Of a stretch of 64,000 nucleotides of DNA, positions 9,284 to 18,611 are shown piece after piece (the stretch's first letter is position 1; each line of letters opens with the position of its first letter). Below the pieces are notes generated by a model that was not told the origin of the DNA, did no database searches, and saw only the letters and a list, made by a program, of their open reading frames with translations. This stretch comes from Pseudomonadota bacterium. Lineage in GTDB: Bacteria; Bdellovibrionota; UBA1018; CAIMNF01. A program made the position numbers and the translations under genes. The DNA is taken from the NCBI GenBank assembly GCA_027486675.1, contig JAIXOQ010000017.1, positions 1 to 64,000 of the forward strand, given 5' to 3'.

Positions 9284-11139
9284 GATTTTAAGATCTCCAA
9301 AACAGGGTCAATTTTTCCAAGTGGGGCACTAATCGCAAAACCTTCGCAGTGATCTCTCAAGGCGTGCATCGCTTCAAGAGCGATCGCAATTCCTTCCTGG
9401 CTAGCAGAGGCCGGATCGTCTGCCCACTTAGACATTCTGACGAGAGCCCAGTCCGGCACGTGAACGCCGGGCACTTCGTGCGCCATGAATTCTGCATTTC
9501 TTAAGCTTGAGAAAGGCCAAATCCCGATCACATGAGGGAGAGCAAATTTTTGGGTCCTATCTTTCCAGCGGAAGAAAGATTCCGGGTCAAAGATAGGCTG
9601 GGTGACTGCAAAATCGGCTCCTGATTCGACCTTGTATTTGAATCGCTCCAGTTCAAGCTCGAGGTTCACCGCAGTAGGGTTAGACGCAACGCCGATCCCA
9701 AATTGTGTGGCTTCGGGAATGGTTTCGCCGGACCCATTGAACCCTTGATTGAGGCGGTGGGCCAGATAAGTCAGACCAATCGAGTCAATATCGTAAACAG
9801 CCGTGGCTTCCTTAGACACGCCAAGCTTCGGTGGATCCCCGGTGATGAGTAGAAGGTCATGTACCCCATTGACCGAGGCTCCAAGAAGGTCCGCTTGAAG
9901 CGCAATTAGGTTCCGATCTCTTGCGGTGAGGTGGGGCAGCACACGAATGCCGATATCAGTCCTCTGATTGATGTGAGCCGCCAAGTGAAGAGAGCTCACC
10001 CTTGTGCTGGCGCGTGCGCCATCAGGAACGTTCACCCAAGTCACACCTTGGCCGGCCAGGCGCTTTAAGTCGGAGACAAAACGATCGATAGAGGCACCTT
10101 TTGGAGACTGAAGTTCTATGCTGATGAGCTTTCCGCCACTCGCTATGATTTGCCCGATTCTAGACTTTTTTCTCTGACTCCACGCATCAGACGGGTTGCG
10201 CTTGGTTGTGATTTCTACTTTCTCAAAACGATGGGCCACTTCTGTTTCAAGTTTGACTTGAAGCATGTGCACGGCTTCAGCAATTGCCCGTATATGGTCT
10301 GGACCAGTACCGCAGCATCCGCCGACTGCATTGGCGCCTGCCTCCACAAATCTTTTAGCGTATTTAGCTAAGTAGTCGGGCGACGTCATGTAGAAATAAC
10401 GCCCATTGATTTGACGCGGAATACCAGCGTTTGGCTCGACTAGGATGCTAAGACTAGTGAGAGGTCTAAGAATCCGCACCGCTTCAAGCAACCCAGCGGG
10501 TCCTTCAGAACAGTTAAATCCCATTCCCGAAACATCATCCCGCTGCCCGAACCGGGAGGCATATTGTCTGACCCGATCTAACACGCCGTCTTGATCCATG
10601 AGTGTTATGGAGATAAAAAGTGGGGTGGTGGGGTCAACGGAACGAATCCCTGAAATCGCTTCCTCGAGTTCATCTAGGTTCGAAAATGTCTCAAGCACAT
10701 ACCTATCAGCGCGCTCAGTTTTAGGAAGCTGCAAATGAATGCGGGCAAGTTCAGCAAACTCTGTTCTTACCTCGTGGCGGCTCAGCGGACCTAGCGGCTC
10801 CATCAATGCGCCGGAGGGTCCAAAACTGAGAGCGACACTGGGACGCAGGCCTCTTTCGCCCGCTTCATCTGCTGCAAGGCGCGCGATCTGAACTCCCGCT
10901 AGAAGGAGCTTACGCTGGTCGTTTTGAATCCCAAATTTTTCAAGTACGAAACGGTTAATCGAGAAGGTATTGGTCGTTATGACCTGTGCCCCGGCATCCA
11001 CATAGGCTTTGTGAACTGCCTTTACATCGGTGGGGTTAGACGCATTGAGCTCCTCGAATAGGCGATTGATGTAGAACCCCCGTTCGTAGAGTTCTGTGCC
11101 CATTCCACCATCCCAGACTTCGACCCTAGGTTCCTGCAT
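9280..11139 (-). CDS. Homocysteine S-methyltransferase / methylenetetrahydrofolate reductase fusion
   Basis: A protein of 619 residues. The first ~300 residues are a homocysteine methyltransferase domain ([13 protein letters not shown], zinc ligands in GFNCSEG near 204 and GGCCGTG near 272). The rest (from about 330) is a MetF-like reductase, with [16 protein letters not shown] and [10 protein letters not shown] typical of the FAD barrel. The layout matches the YitJ-type bifunctional proteins of Bacillus and others. It should reduce methylene-THF to methyl-THF. The first domain may methylate homocysteine or serve another acceptor. It is the first gene of the metH operon, and no separate metF is seen in the window. 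The 106 bases upstream hold no recognisable SAM or B12 riboswitch. Confidence 0.93.
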   Translation of the reverse strand: MQEPRVEVWDGGMGTELYERGFYINRLFEELNASNPTDVKAVHKAYVDAGAQVITTNTFSINRFVLEKFGIQNDQRKLLLAGVQIARLAADEAGERGLRPSVALSFGPSGALMEPLGPLSRHEVRTEFAELARIHLQLPKTERADRYVLETFSNLDELEEAISGIRSVDPTTPLFISITLMDQDGVLDRVRQYASRFGQRDDVSGMGFNCSEGPAGLLEAVRILRPLTSLSILVEPNAGIPRQINGRYFYMTSPDYLAKYAKRFVEAGANAVGGCCGTGPDHIRAIAEAVHMLQVKLETEVAHRFEKVEITTKRNPSDAWSQRKKSRIGQIIASGGKLISIELQSPKGASIDRFVSDLKRLAGQGVTWVNVPDGARASTRVSSLHLAAHINQRTDIGIRVLPHLTARDRNLIALQADLLGASVNGVHDLLLITGDPPKLGVSKEATAVYDIDSIGLTYLAHRLNQGFNGSGETIPEATQFGIGVASNPTAVNLELELERFKYKVESGADFAVTQPIFDPESFFRWKDRTQKFALPHVIGIWPFSSLRNAEFMAHEVPGVHVPDWALVRMSKWADDPASASQEGIAIALEAMHALRDHCEGFAISAPLGKIDPVLEILKS

Positions 11140-11245
11140 TAGGCCTAAAAACTTAACATGTCAGATACCCACATAACGACCCTCTCCGAAGAACGATGCA
11201 AAATTGACAATGAGTACGGACGAACTTTGAGGTTAGACTATTCAC

Positions 11246-11704
11246 ATGGATCAACAAACCAATCGCAAAAAGCGATCCCTTCTGATTAACCCAAGGTTTC
11301 AAATTACCCTCATCGCGTATGTCGGTGGTTTAGCACTCGCCATCATCGTGAGCATGACTGCTCTGATCGAGCATGCCTTTCGGCGGTTTATTGAAATCGG
11401 AAAAGACGCTGGATTAAGTGGGGATCACATTTATTTTCAGTTCATATCGATGCAGCAAACTGCCTTTAGAAACGTTACAATCGCGATTGCAATCGTTGTA
11501 GGCGGATTGCTCGTGTTTGGCGGACTTGCGATTTCTCATAAAATTGCAGGGCCAATCTACAGAATGAAAAAGAGTTTAGACGATATGACTGCCTCAACGG
11601 AGCCGGCCGTTCTCAAGCCGATTACCTTTCGGAAGAAGGACTTTTTCCCTGAGCTCGCGGACTCTTTCAATGCGCTCGTTAAGAAAACGGGCGGCAAGGT
11701 CTAG
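11246..11704 (+). CDS. Two-helix membrane protein with HAMP-like tail
   Basis: A protein of 152 residues. A basic N-terminus is followed by a membrane helix (about 20-42), a short extracytoplasmic loop of about 30 residues, a second membrane helix (about 77-97), then a HAMP-like segment (SHKIAGPIYRMKKSLDDMT ... FPELADSFNALVKK). No kinase, methyl-accepting or GGDEF output domain follows, so the protein ends just after the HAMP-like region. Proteins of this size and shape may signal by partnering with another protein. The PilZ gene starts 20 bases downstream, suggesting a joint transcript and a link to cyclic-di-GMP signalling, which is inference. Confidence 0.7.
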   Translation: MDQQTNRKKRSLLINPRFQITLIAYVGGLALAIIVSMTALIEHAFRRFIEIGKDAGLSGDHIYFQFISMQQTAFRNVTIAIAIVVGGLLVFGGLAISHKIAGPIYRMKKSLDDMTASTEPAVLKPITFRKKDFFPELADSFNALVKKTGGKV

Positions 11705-11724
11705 GGCAGGGGGGCTCATACCTC

Positions 11725-12522
11725 GTGAGCTTGAAGCCAGCTAACGACTTTAAAATTCCACCTGAAGCCCTGGCGGTCGACAAACCGGCTGAGGTGAATC
11801 TGGTGCATTTTGAAATGAAGCAGGTAAAACCCCGTGGGACCATCTCGGTGCCCGGAGCTCTTCGTCCCGTTAAATTTCAATTTGTGGTCGGGGAGACGCT
11901 TTCAGATGGGATCTATGCCACTTTAGATGAGCCTATTGCTGGAGTGCGGCCTCTAGTTGAAGAACTTGAAAAATACCCCCGCCTGGAGTGTTTAATCACA
12001 ATCACCTTGCTCCAGAGCAAGATCCTGATGGTTATGCCGCGCCATACATTGGTCGCAGGATCACAGGTGAAGACCTTTCATTTTGGTTTTCCCGAAAAAT
12101 TCATGAAGATGCATAGAAGGCGCCACATCAGGATCCCTTTTAATGAGGGCTTTCCCGCTGAGCTGCGCTTCCAAATGCCTGATGAACGCGTCATTTCTCG
12201 TAAGCTTCGGGATTTAAGCCGCGAAGGCATGCGCATCAAACTTGAGGCTCAAGACCAAACGTGTTTTAAGGCAGGGGACCGCTTAAAAGGCGCGACCCTG
12301 AAGGTCTTAGATAAAGAGATCCCTATGGGACTGCAGGTTGTTGCTGTGTACCCAGGTCCCCAGGCAGGGCTTAAGATCATTGCTTTGTCAGATTCGGATA
12401 AGGTTTGGCTTAAGGACGTTATTCGAGTTCTCATGGCGCAGTTGCTCAAGCTTCCAAAAGCTGAGATCGAAGCGAGTGAGAAAGAGTCGGATGAGGAAGA
12501 GGCAGAAGAGTCGAAAAGTTAG
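11725..12522 (+). CDS. PilZ-domain protein, probable cyclic-di-GMP receptor
   Basis: A protein of 265 residues starting at GTG (the nearest good start after the upstream stop). The second half holds a PilZ domain: the arginine motif RRRHIRIP (about 130) and the D-x-S-x-x-G motif in DLSREG (about 163), the two elements that grip cyclic-di-GMP. The N-terminal ~110 residues form a beta-rich domain that resembles the YcgR N-terminal part. The C-terminal tail is acidic (ESDEEEAEESKS). It probably couples cyclic-di-GMP level to motility or surface behaviour. The output partner is unknown; the HAMP-like membrane protein upstream is a candidate. Confidence 0.85.
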   Translation: MSLKPANDFKIPPEALAVDKPAEVNLVHFEMKQVKPRGTISVPGALRPVKFQFVVGETLSDGIYATLDEPIAGVRPLVEELEKYPRLECLITITLLQSKILMVMPRHTLVAGSQVKTFHFGFPEKFMKMHRRRHIRIPFNEGFPAELRFQMPDERVISRKLRDLSREGMRIKLEAQDQTCFKAGDRLKGATLKVLDKEIPMGLQVVAVYPGPQAGLKIIALSDSDKVWLKDVIRVLMAQLLKLPKAEIEASEKESDEEEAEESKS

Positions 12523-12613
12523 AAAACGACTCGCATTTCTTCAGAAGATGATATTCGTTGCATCCATTATTCACTTTTAATGAGTCAAGTATTCGCTTAA
12601 AAATGTCGATCCT

Positions 12614-13301
12614 ATGCGGCATTTCGGCATTCTGTTCACAATATCATTTTTCCTCATCGTCCCTTCTGGGCGCGCCGGAGATGGCACTCTGGGCGAATTC
12701 AGTCAGGCCTTGAAGGACGCTTTCAGATACAGCTCCGAACGCTCATCGGACAAAAACCAAAAGGCGGAGCTGAGAAGGCTCATTTCGTCGCGCAATCAAT
12801 GCGTATATTCAGTACCGCAGCGACCTTTTAGGCATTTCTGTGGAGTCTTTGCCGTGGCAGGGCAGTCCGGGGGAGTTTCAATTTCCACCGAGCGGGGAGT
12901 TAAACCTAAGACTCAAGCAGCGCGATGACGCGCAACAGCTCCAGATCGACTTTCTGAGCAGCATGGTGGAGAGGAAATCGAAAAGCCAGAATCTTGCTGA
13001 CTTTAAAGAAGTCGCAAGCGACCTCATTATTGATTTAGTGGATAGAACTTTTGCAATCCATGCGGAATCCGGTGGACGAATTTTTGATCCGATCAGAGCG
13101 AATGCGATGAAAATCGTCATCGCTGTAGGATCCACAAAAGATGACATCCTCACAAAGGGGAAGTACGCACAGGTCTTTAAGGACCTGTGCCCGCATTTCA
13201 CAGACAGGCCTTCCCGAGAGCCAGTCATGAATGAGTCGTCTGTGGTGCCCGATTTCACTGGAGTGATGCGGTGGCCAGGTGGCTCCATTACCGTCGAATG
13301 A
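12614..13301 (+). pseudogene. Secreted protein interrupted by a frameshift
   Basis: The first frame (from ATG at 12614) has a signal peptide (MRHFGILFTISFFLIVPS then GRAGDG) and a helical segment up to about residue 60. It then becomes implausible (HFCGVFAVAGQSGGVS) and stops at 12928. The next frame is open from just after a stop at 12771 and gives a coherent protein: YIQYRSDLLGISVESLPW onward to the stop at 13301, including LADFKEVASDLIIDLVD. Joining the two near 12775-12835 would yield about 228 residues. Either a one-base insertion (or two-base loss) has broken the gene, or the base call there is wrong. A separate GTG start at 12840 for the second part is possible. The family was not recognised. 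Confidence 0.6.
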
Positions 13302-13306
13302 TCCGC

Positions 13307-13335
13307 TTGACGCCTATATCAAATTAACATAATAT
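13307..13335 (+). promoter_or_regulatory. Sigma-70-type promoter
   Basis: TTGACG and TAATAT are separated by exactly 17 bases, in an AT-rich stretch that also contains the palindrome TAATATATATTA. Transcription would begin near 13342, ahead of the secreted protein gene that starts at 13420. Confidence 0.55.
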
Positions 13336-13419
13336 ATATTATCAGACGTTTTAAGAATCAATCCATGGCATCGCTTCTTGACCATGGCAGCGAGTTCCAT
13401 TGAACATGGCGACACGCCT

Positions 13420-14400
13420 ATGATCATTCTCAGTCTTCTGTCGACATGGATCTTCTCGTCTTTCAGTTTCGCTGATCTTCCACGGGTCAACCCCTTTTGT
13501 CTGGCCGCTGTTGACTCTTTTGAGCTCGAAGGAAAACTAGAAATCGACCCCGCCGAAGTTCAAACGATTCTTCGCTCCTTAATCTCTGAAACCAATGACC
13601 CTAGGCTTGAACTTCCTGAAGTCCCACGGAGGTTCTCGTACCAATCAGGAGCCCCGAGAAAGGCACAAACTGCGGCCGCTGCTTTAGACGAGATTCTTCA
13701 GGATCTGGAAAGCAGTAGACCTACAAGGCATGTTCTCTACTTTCAAGGCGAGGAAGCGATCTTAGGGTTCTATGCTCGCTATAAAAACCTCGCTCGATTC
13801 ATCGCAGCTCAACAAACTTCTTTTGAACCAGAGCTATGGGAGAAAATCTACCGTGCTGTTATCGGAAAGCTTGGTGCGCTTTGGTCTGCAAAGAAGTCGA
13901 TGATCTTTGGAGGGACTGCGGTTTCAGCAGGGCTCTTAAGTCGGTACACCTTAGGCATCGATGAGGTCACTGAGATCGGTACGGTTATTATAGGCCTAGT
14001 CCAGTCGGCAATAGGTGCGCTCGTCACCTACGGTCCTACTCGTGGGGCAAATGCATGGAGTGTGATCTCTAACGCAGCACTGACTCAAAACGACCGCCCT
14101 GTTTTTCCGGATTACTCCCCCTCTGAGGTCTTTCAGTTTTATAACCCTGGTGAATGGCAGTTCAACAAATCCCTTTTTACTGAGCCCACTGAAGCAGTCG
14201 GCAGCAGACAGTCTCCGATGGCTCTACTGAATGCACCCCCAGGCGTTACGGCAAAACATGTACGACGATACGCTCTTTCTGGGCGGCCTGAATTCATGGC
14301 GATCACCTCACAGGTCGCAACCAAGTCAGTCCTAGAGTCACTCATCTACGTCGATCAACAGGGCGGTAAACACTTCCTCTTATTTGTGAAGCCTCTCTAG
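13420..14400 (+). CDS. Secreted protein of unknown function with internal hydrophobic segment
   Basis: A protein of 326 residues. The start at 13420 gives a signal peptide (MIILSLLSTWIFSSFSFAD). An in-frame TTG at 13378 and ATG at 13384 would add a polar leader and are less likely. The mature part is globular up to about 150. A Gly/Ala/Ile-rich stretch follows (MIFGGTAVSAGLLSRYTLG and EIGTVIIGLVQSAIGALVT) that could be one or two membrane helices, and then a basic/aromatic C-terminal third. No family was recognised. The gene has its own promoter just upstream, and its stop overlaps the stop of the convergent neighbour by four bases. Confidence 0.65.
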   Translation: MIILSLLSTWIFSSFSFADLPRVNPFCLAAVDSFELEGKLEIDPAEVQTILRSLISETNDPRLELPEVPRRFSYQSGAPRKAQTAAAALDEILQDLESSRPTRHVLYFQGEEAILGFYARYKNLARFIAAQQTSFEPELWEKIYRAVIGKLGALWSAKKSMIFGGTAVSAGLLSRYTLGIDEVTEIGTVIIGLVQSAIGALVTYGPTRGANAWSVISNAALTQNDRPVFPDYSPSEVFQFYNPGEWQFNKSLFTEPTEAVGSRQSPMALLNAPPGVTAKHVRRYALSGRPEFMAITSQVATKSVLESLIYVDQQGGKHFLLFVKPL

Positions 14401-15620
14401 ATCATGAGCTGAGGTGGGAGCAGGCCATTCCCAAGGACCTCTTGGTAGGTCTTCCGCAACACTTTTGCTTCATCAAGAAGGCCCTCTACCGTAATTTTTG
14501 CTGTGGTCTCACTGCCAAGATCGCACGTGCTGCGGAGACGCGTATGGAGTAACCCCTTTAAAGTCTCATCCTGGGTTATATCCATAAGAAAGCCATCAAA
14601 GCCAAGAAGTACACGCTCTGGATCTTCCCTCCAGTAGAAGAAGAATAATCGATCGAGCAGGTCCTGTTCCTCCTCACTCTTCAGTCGCTTCCGTGTCGCT
14701 TCATACCAGTGGGTTTCCATGAGGTGAACATAAAGACGATTGTAAAACGGACTCAGAGTGTCAGTGCTGATGCCGAAGGTCTGAAATGTTTTTTCTGTGT
14801 TTTTGTTGTGGAGTTTCCCCGCACGGATCATCCCTTCTACCATTGCAGCATGCTGACCATCGTGGTCAAAGAGTAGCTCCGACCAATATTCGAACTTATC
14901 AGCCATACTGATGCCGGTTGCGACCTCAGAAAAAGAGAGTAGCCAAGCATGCTGATTCATAGCTCGTACAGACTTAGAGCGGAATACGACTGCATTCGTT
15001 TGAATCCACAGAGCTGGGTTCCGAATGACATATAGACGCTGAGTTACATATGGATCACGTGGTCCTAAGATCGCCACGAACGAAAGATTATATACGCTCC
15101 ACCGATCGAGGGCGGAGAGTCTGCTGCCAAAGATCTGAAGCATTTCCAGCGTAATGCGAGGCTTTCGTTGATCAAGAATCAAGCTCAAATCTTCCTTCAG
15201 TGACTTGAGAGCGCGGGATTGAAACTCCATTGCGACGGAAAATGCCATTTCTATTTTTTGATCCGTGAGAGTGACTCCAAAGTACTCTTGCTCTTTGGAA
15301 ACAAAACTCCTTGTTAAAAAATACTCTTTGAACTCCTCTAAGCTCTTCAAAGACAGTGGTGCATCTTCCAGCTCCTGAATCCGAAGTCTCATTTTACGAA
15401 GAGTCGGCAAGAGGAGATGAGACGCAGCTTTGGCCTCCGTCGTAGCACTCTCCCCTTTCGTCAAAAGCCAAAACTTCAGTGCGTTTTCATAGTCCTCGTC
15501 GTAATCGAAACCTCCGTTTACGAGCTGACCGCAACGAATCTGACCATAAAGGTCATCTGAAGAAGCAAATGCTTTGGTCCCTATCGTGAAAGAAAGGATG
15601 AGAGCGAGCAGACGGAACAT
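14397..15620 (-). CDS. Secreted protein of unknown function
   Basis: A protein of 407 residues with a signal peptide (MFRLLALILSFTIGTKAFAS, cleavage after AFA or FAS). The mature protein is predominantly helical and charged. It contains one His/Asp cluster (ELLFDHDGQHAAMVEG, about 250-265) that could bind a metal, and two Cys (QIRCGQL near the N-terminus, RSTCDLG near the C-terminus) that may form a disulphide. No family was recognised. A promoter-like pair (TTGACC, 17 bases, TAGGTT) sits so close to the ATG that the message would be almost leaderless. Confidence 0.65.
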   Translation of the reverse strand: MFRLLALILSFTIGTKAFASSDDLYGQIRCGQLVNGGFDYDEDYENALKFWLLTKGESATTEAKAASHLLLPTLRKMRLRIQELEDAPLSLKSLEEFKEYFLTRSFVSKEQEYFGVTLTDQKIEMAFSVAMEFQSRALKSLKEDLSLILDQRKPRITLEMLQIFGSRLSALDRWSVYNLSFVAILGPRDPYVTQRLYVIRNPALWIQTNAVVFRSKSVRAMNQHAWLLSFSEVATGISMADKFEYWSELLFDHDGQHAAMVEGMIRAGKLHNKNTEKTFQTFGISTDTLSPFYNRLYVHLMETHWYEATRKRLKSEEEQDLLDRLFFFYWREDPERVLLGFDGFLMDITQDETLKGLLHTRLRSTCDLGSETTAKITVEGLLDEAKVLRKTYQEVLGNGLLPPQLMI

Positions 15621-15709
15621 GGAAGAAACCTAAGGGATTGCCTCATGCTGGTCAAGCAACCGCTTAAAGGGGTAAATGGCCAGGGGACGACCGCTCTAGG
15701 TCTTAGAGC

Positions 15710-16918
15710 TTAATTCTGAAGTTCCACCAAACGGTCAATGAGTTCTTCTGCCATGGCCCTGAGTGCTGAGCTTTCAAGCGCGCGATCTTGTTGAAAGAGT
15801 CGGTTGAGATCTTGGCCCTTTAAAATCACAAGCTCTGATTGGCCTTGGGCAATGACTGAGGAAGTGCGTTTAATCCTACGGATCAAACCCATCTCACCAA
15901 AGAAACTCCCCGGCCCCAAAATCTTCACTGATTTCTTTTTTCTCTGAACCTCAACAAGTCCCTTGTGAAGAACATAGAGTTCATCACCAGACTGGCCTTC
16001 TTCAATAATAACTGTGCCCGCCCCTACGGTCTTAAATTCTGAAATCGCGGCGACTTGAAGTTTCTGGGCTTCATTCATGTATCGACAAAGAGGTGTGCTT
16101 TCAATCAGGGCTACGCGTTCGCTTGCAAGCATGGCTTTCGGCTCTTTCGCCTCTTCCTGAGTGAAACTCACCGCAGTTAGCGTCGCATCATCCCCAATCG
16201 TGAGTGCCGCAGACTTTGCAAACTCTTCTAAATCGGAGACCTGAAGGTGGGGTTTGACGATCAGAGAGATCGACTTCTCATTGAGGTTTCGGTACGCCCC
16301 GTCGGTCATCAGAAACAAGCGGTCACCCACCTGAAACTCAATTTGTAAAACATCGGGCAACTCAAATCGGGAGTTTCCAAAGGCTCGGGCGAGGTGGTTT
16401 GAAAGCGGGTGTTTCTTTGCGACAGCTTCGGATACCCCTGCTTTAATCAGCTCTCCATAACCGATATGATCTTTGGTGAGCTGATACATGTTTGATCCTC
16501 GAAATAGGTACGCTCTTGAGTCCCCCACGTGAGCGATCAGCCCGACACGATTCTCAATCCAAACTGCGACACAGGTTGAGGCAGCGAGTCGGTAAGGGGA
16601 TTTTGGGTCACGCTGGGATTCGACTAGAAGTTCGTCCTGGGCCTTTGCAAAGGCATCAAGGATTATTCCCTGCATCTTAAAGAGCAGTTCCGCAGGCTTT
16701 AGGGTTTTCAAACTTGCGGCGATGCTCCGTCTTTTATTTTGCACCGTTTGGGTGATTGAATCAGAGACTAGGCGGGAAGCTAAGTGACCCTGCCCTCCTT
16801 CGCTCACACCGTCACAGGTGACAAAAATTCCTGAGTCCGGATGAGAACCAAAGGCATCGTCATTTTTTTCGTGTGTCCTACCCTGGGAAGTGAATGAGAG
16901 AGCCTCGTACTTCAGCAT
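15710..16918 (-). CDS. PP2C-type protein phosphatase with C-terminal cyclic-nucleotide-binding domain
   Basis: A protein of 402 residues. Residues 1 to about 245 are a PP2C/Stp-like Ser/Thr phosphatase with the metal-binding motifs in order: EKNDDAF, VTCDGVSEGGQG, AHVGDSRAYLF, LMTDGAY and GDDATLT. Residues about 275-390 are a cNMP-binding fold (EFKTVGAGTVIIEEGQSGD, then GPGSFFGEMGLIRRIKRTS), where the GEMGL-R segment corresponds to the phosphate-binding cassette. It should remove phosphate from Ser/Thr-phosphorylated proteins under control of a nucleotide ligand. The start overlaps the stop of the substrate-binding protein gene by one base, making it the last gene of the gltX-ABC transporter chain. 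Confidence 0.88.
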   Translation of the reverse strand: MLKYEALSFTSQGRTHEKNDDAFGSHPDSGIFVTCDGVSEGGQGHLASRLVSDSITQTVQNKRRSIAASLKTLKPAELLFKMQGIILDAFAKAQDELLVESQRDPKSPYRLAASTCVAVWIENRVGLIAHVGDSRAYLFRGSNMYQLTKDHIGYGELIKAGVSEAVAKKHPLSNHLARAFGNSRFELPDVLQIEFQVGDRLFLMTDGAYRNLNEKSISLIVKPHLQVSDLEEFAKSAALTIGDDATLTAVSFTQEEAKEPKAMLASERVALIESTPLCRYMNEAQKLQVAAISEFKTVGAGTVIIEEGQSGDELYVLHKGLVEVQRKKKSVKILGPGSFFGEMGLIRRIKRTSSVIAQGQSELVILKGQDLNRLFQQDRALESSALRAMAEELIDRLVELQN

Positions 16919-17868
16919 CAGTAACTCCTAAATGATTTGGAGACATCCAGGTTCGGGCCTATTAACCCCAAAACCATCAGCTGCTGTTTCGTCTCCTCCC
17001 AGCGTTTTAGTGTCATTGACCCGAGCCCATTCTTCTTTGTTTCTAAGGTCTCGACAAATGGAAGCTGACGTTTTGAGGCTTCGTTAAAAGTAGCAAGGTC
17101 CATCGATGTGTTGAGTCCCGCCATGAGTCGATTGGTCTCTTCGGGGGCTCTCAGATAACTCTGAAGACCTAATCGTACGGCCTGCACAAGCTTCTTTACG
17201 ACTTCAGGATTATTGGTCAAAAAATCTTCATGTGTTGCAAGAACCGTCAGGTAGGGATTAAATCCAGTATCCTTGGAAAGAAAGACAACGGGTTTCTTTC
17301 CAAGTCTCTCGGCTGAAATCGGCTCAGAGAAAACAAAGCACTGCTGAGCATAGTCTTTTCTCCTTAAAAATTCACCTACCCCACCAGAATAGGGAATGAG
17401 CTTTGCGTTCTTTCTTGGAAATTTATGCTCAAGCCACTGAACAAAAGGCAGCCCTTTTGAAACAGCTATGTCTCCCTTTTCCGCAAACAGTTCGGCAAGC
17501 GAATGAATGTTTCTAGAGGGGTCGACCATGATTCCGTGTGGATCATCTTGGTAGATCGCAAACAGAGCTACGATTTTTCCCCCTTGGCTGCGATTGATCA
17601 ATACTGCGTCCGAGGCGACGATTCCAAAGGGAACTGTCTTTGCTGCAATCATCTGTGCAACAGGTTGCCCGGAACCTCCTTGAAGGATCTCGACATCTAG
17701 CCCAGCTTTCTGAAAGAGCGATAAGCGTTCCGCTTCATAAAAGGCGCCAAATTCTGGCTCTGGTTTCCAGTCGAGGGCAATTTTTATGGAATTCTCTTTT
17801 GTAACGGCTACCGAGCTGAAGCAGGTCAAAATCATGGTCACTATCAAAAGTCGTTTGAGTTGGTTCAT
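16918..17868 (-). CDS. ABC transporter substrate-binding protein, NMT1/THI5-like
   Basis: A protein of 316 residues. The start is fixed by a GAGGA ribosome site and an ATGA overlap with the permease. A signal peptide (MNQLKRLLIVTMILTCFSS) precedes the family-typical opening IKIALDWKPEPEFGAFYEAE and the region LFQKAGLDVEILQGGSGQP. Proteins of this group bind pyrimidine precursors of thiamine, riboflavin precursors, taurine or nitrate. The DWKPEPEFGAFY-like motif (in place of DW.PN..H.G) fits the ThiY/THI5 side best, but the ligand is not certain. With the permease and ATPase it makes a complete importer; the protein would act in the periplasm. Confidence 0.85.
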   Translation of the reverse strand: MNQLKRLLIVTMILTCFSSVAVTKENSIKIALDWKPEPEFGAFYEAERLSLFQKAGLDVEILQGGSGQPVAQMIAAKTVPFGIVASDAVLINRSQGGKIVALFAIYQDDPHGIMVDPSRNIHSLAELFAEKGDIAVSKGLPFVQWLEHKFPRKNAKLIPYSGGVGEFLRRKDYAQQCFVFSEPISAERLGKKPVVFLSKDTGFNPYLTVLATHEDFLTNNPEVVKKLVQAVRLGLQSYLRAPEETNRLMAGLNTSMDLATFNEASKRQLPFVETLETKKNGLGSMTLKRWEETKQQLMVLGLIGPNLDVSKSFRSY

Positions 17869-18611
17869 TTTTGGTCCTCGGGATGCCATCGCGATAGAAA
17901 AATTTTAGACAGAATTTGTACGAATCCAAAAAACACAATTCCGATGACAGAGCCTAAAAGCACTGCAACAAAGACGCGATCCACCCTCTGCTGCGTCCTA
18001 GACTCATCGATCAGGCCACCTAAGCCCGTGCCGCTCACAAACTCGCCGACAATGGCACCGATGACAGCGAGCCCTGATGAAATTCTAAACCCCGTCAGGA
18101 TAGACGGAAGTGCATAAGGTAGCCGCAGAGAAAACACAGTTTGAAGTTTTGATGCGCGTAAAACGCGAAACAAGCTCAGCAAAGTAGTATCAGTCGAACG
18201 CAGCCCACTCACTGTGTTTGCAATGATCGGAAACAAGGACGCGACAAAGGACGCAGCAACGACTGTTGGCAGCCCATAACCAAACCAGATCACCAAAAGG
18301 GGCGCGATCGCGATGATCGGCACGGTCTGAAAAAGTACGGCATAGGGCAATACCATGTGCCTTAGGGTGGAAGAGGCCGCAATCATTGCTGCCGATAGAA
18401 GCCCTACTCCAACACTTAAGGAAAATCCCAAAGTCGATCCAAGCAGTGTTTCTAGGGAAACTGAAAGAAATCGAGAACGGTCTAGAGCGAAGGCAGTCCA
18501 CATAGCGCTAGGCGCGGGGAAAACATAGACCGGAAAAAATCCGATCCGAGACAGCCATTCTAAAATAAGAATGACAAAAATCGCAGGAATGATCGGCAGT
18601 AGATTCTTCAT
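17865..18611 (-). CDS. ABC transporter permease, SsuC/ThiX type
   Basis: A protein of 248 residues with about six membrane helices. It has the opening typical of the SsuC/TauC/ThiX family (FFPVYVFPAPSAMWTAF) and the EAA loop that contacts the ATPase (LFRVLRASKLQTVFSLRLPYALPSI). The C-terminal family signature GAIVGEFVSGTGLGGLI is present. It overlaps the ATPase gene upstream and the substrate-binding gene downstream by four bases each. It forms the inner-membrane channel of the importer. Confidence 0.9.
   Translation of the reverse strand: MKNLLPIIPAIFVILILEWLSRIGFFPVYVFPAPSAMWTAFALDRSRFLSVSLETLLGSTLGFSLSVGVGLLSAAMIAASSTLRHMVLPYAVLFQTVPIIAIAPLLVIWFGYGLPTVVAASFVASLFPIIANTVSGLRSTDTTLLSLFRVLRASKLQTVFSLRLPYALPSILTGFRISSGLAVIGAIVGEFVSGTGLGGLIDESRTQQRVDRVFVAVLLGSVIGIVFFGFVQILSKIFLSRWHPEDQK

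Noticed and set aside
9200-11245. Search for a SAM or cobalamin riboswitch upstream of the methionine operon
   Set aside because: The 106 bases ahead of the first gene contain no aptamer I can recognise; a SAM-I type would need more room.
15692-15708. Palindrome GCTCTA...TAGAGC near the end of the phosphatase gene
   Set aside because: There is no T-run on either side, so it is not called a terminator.
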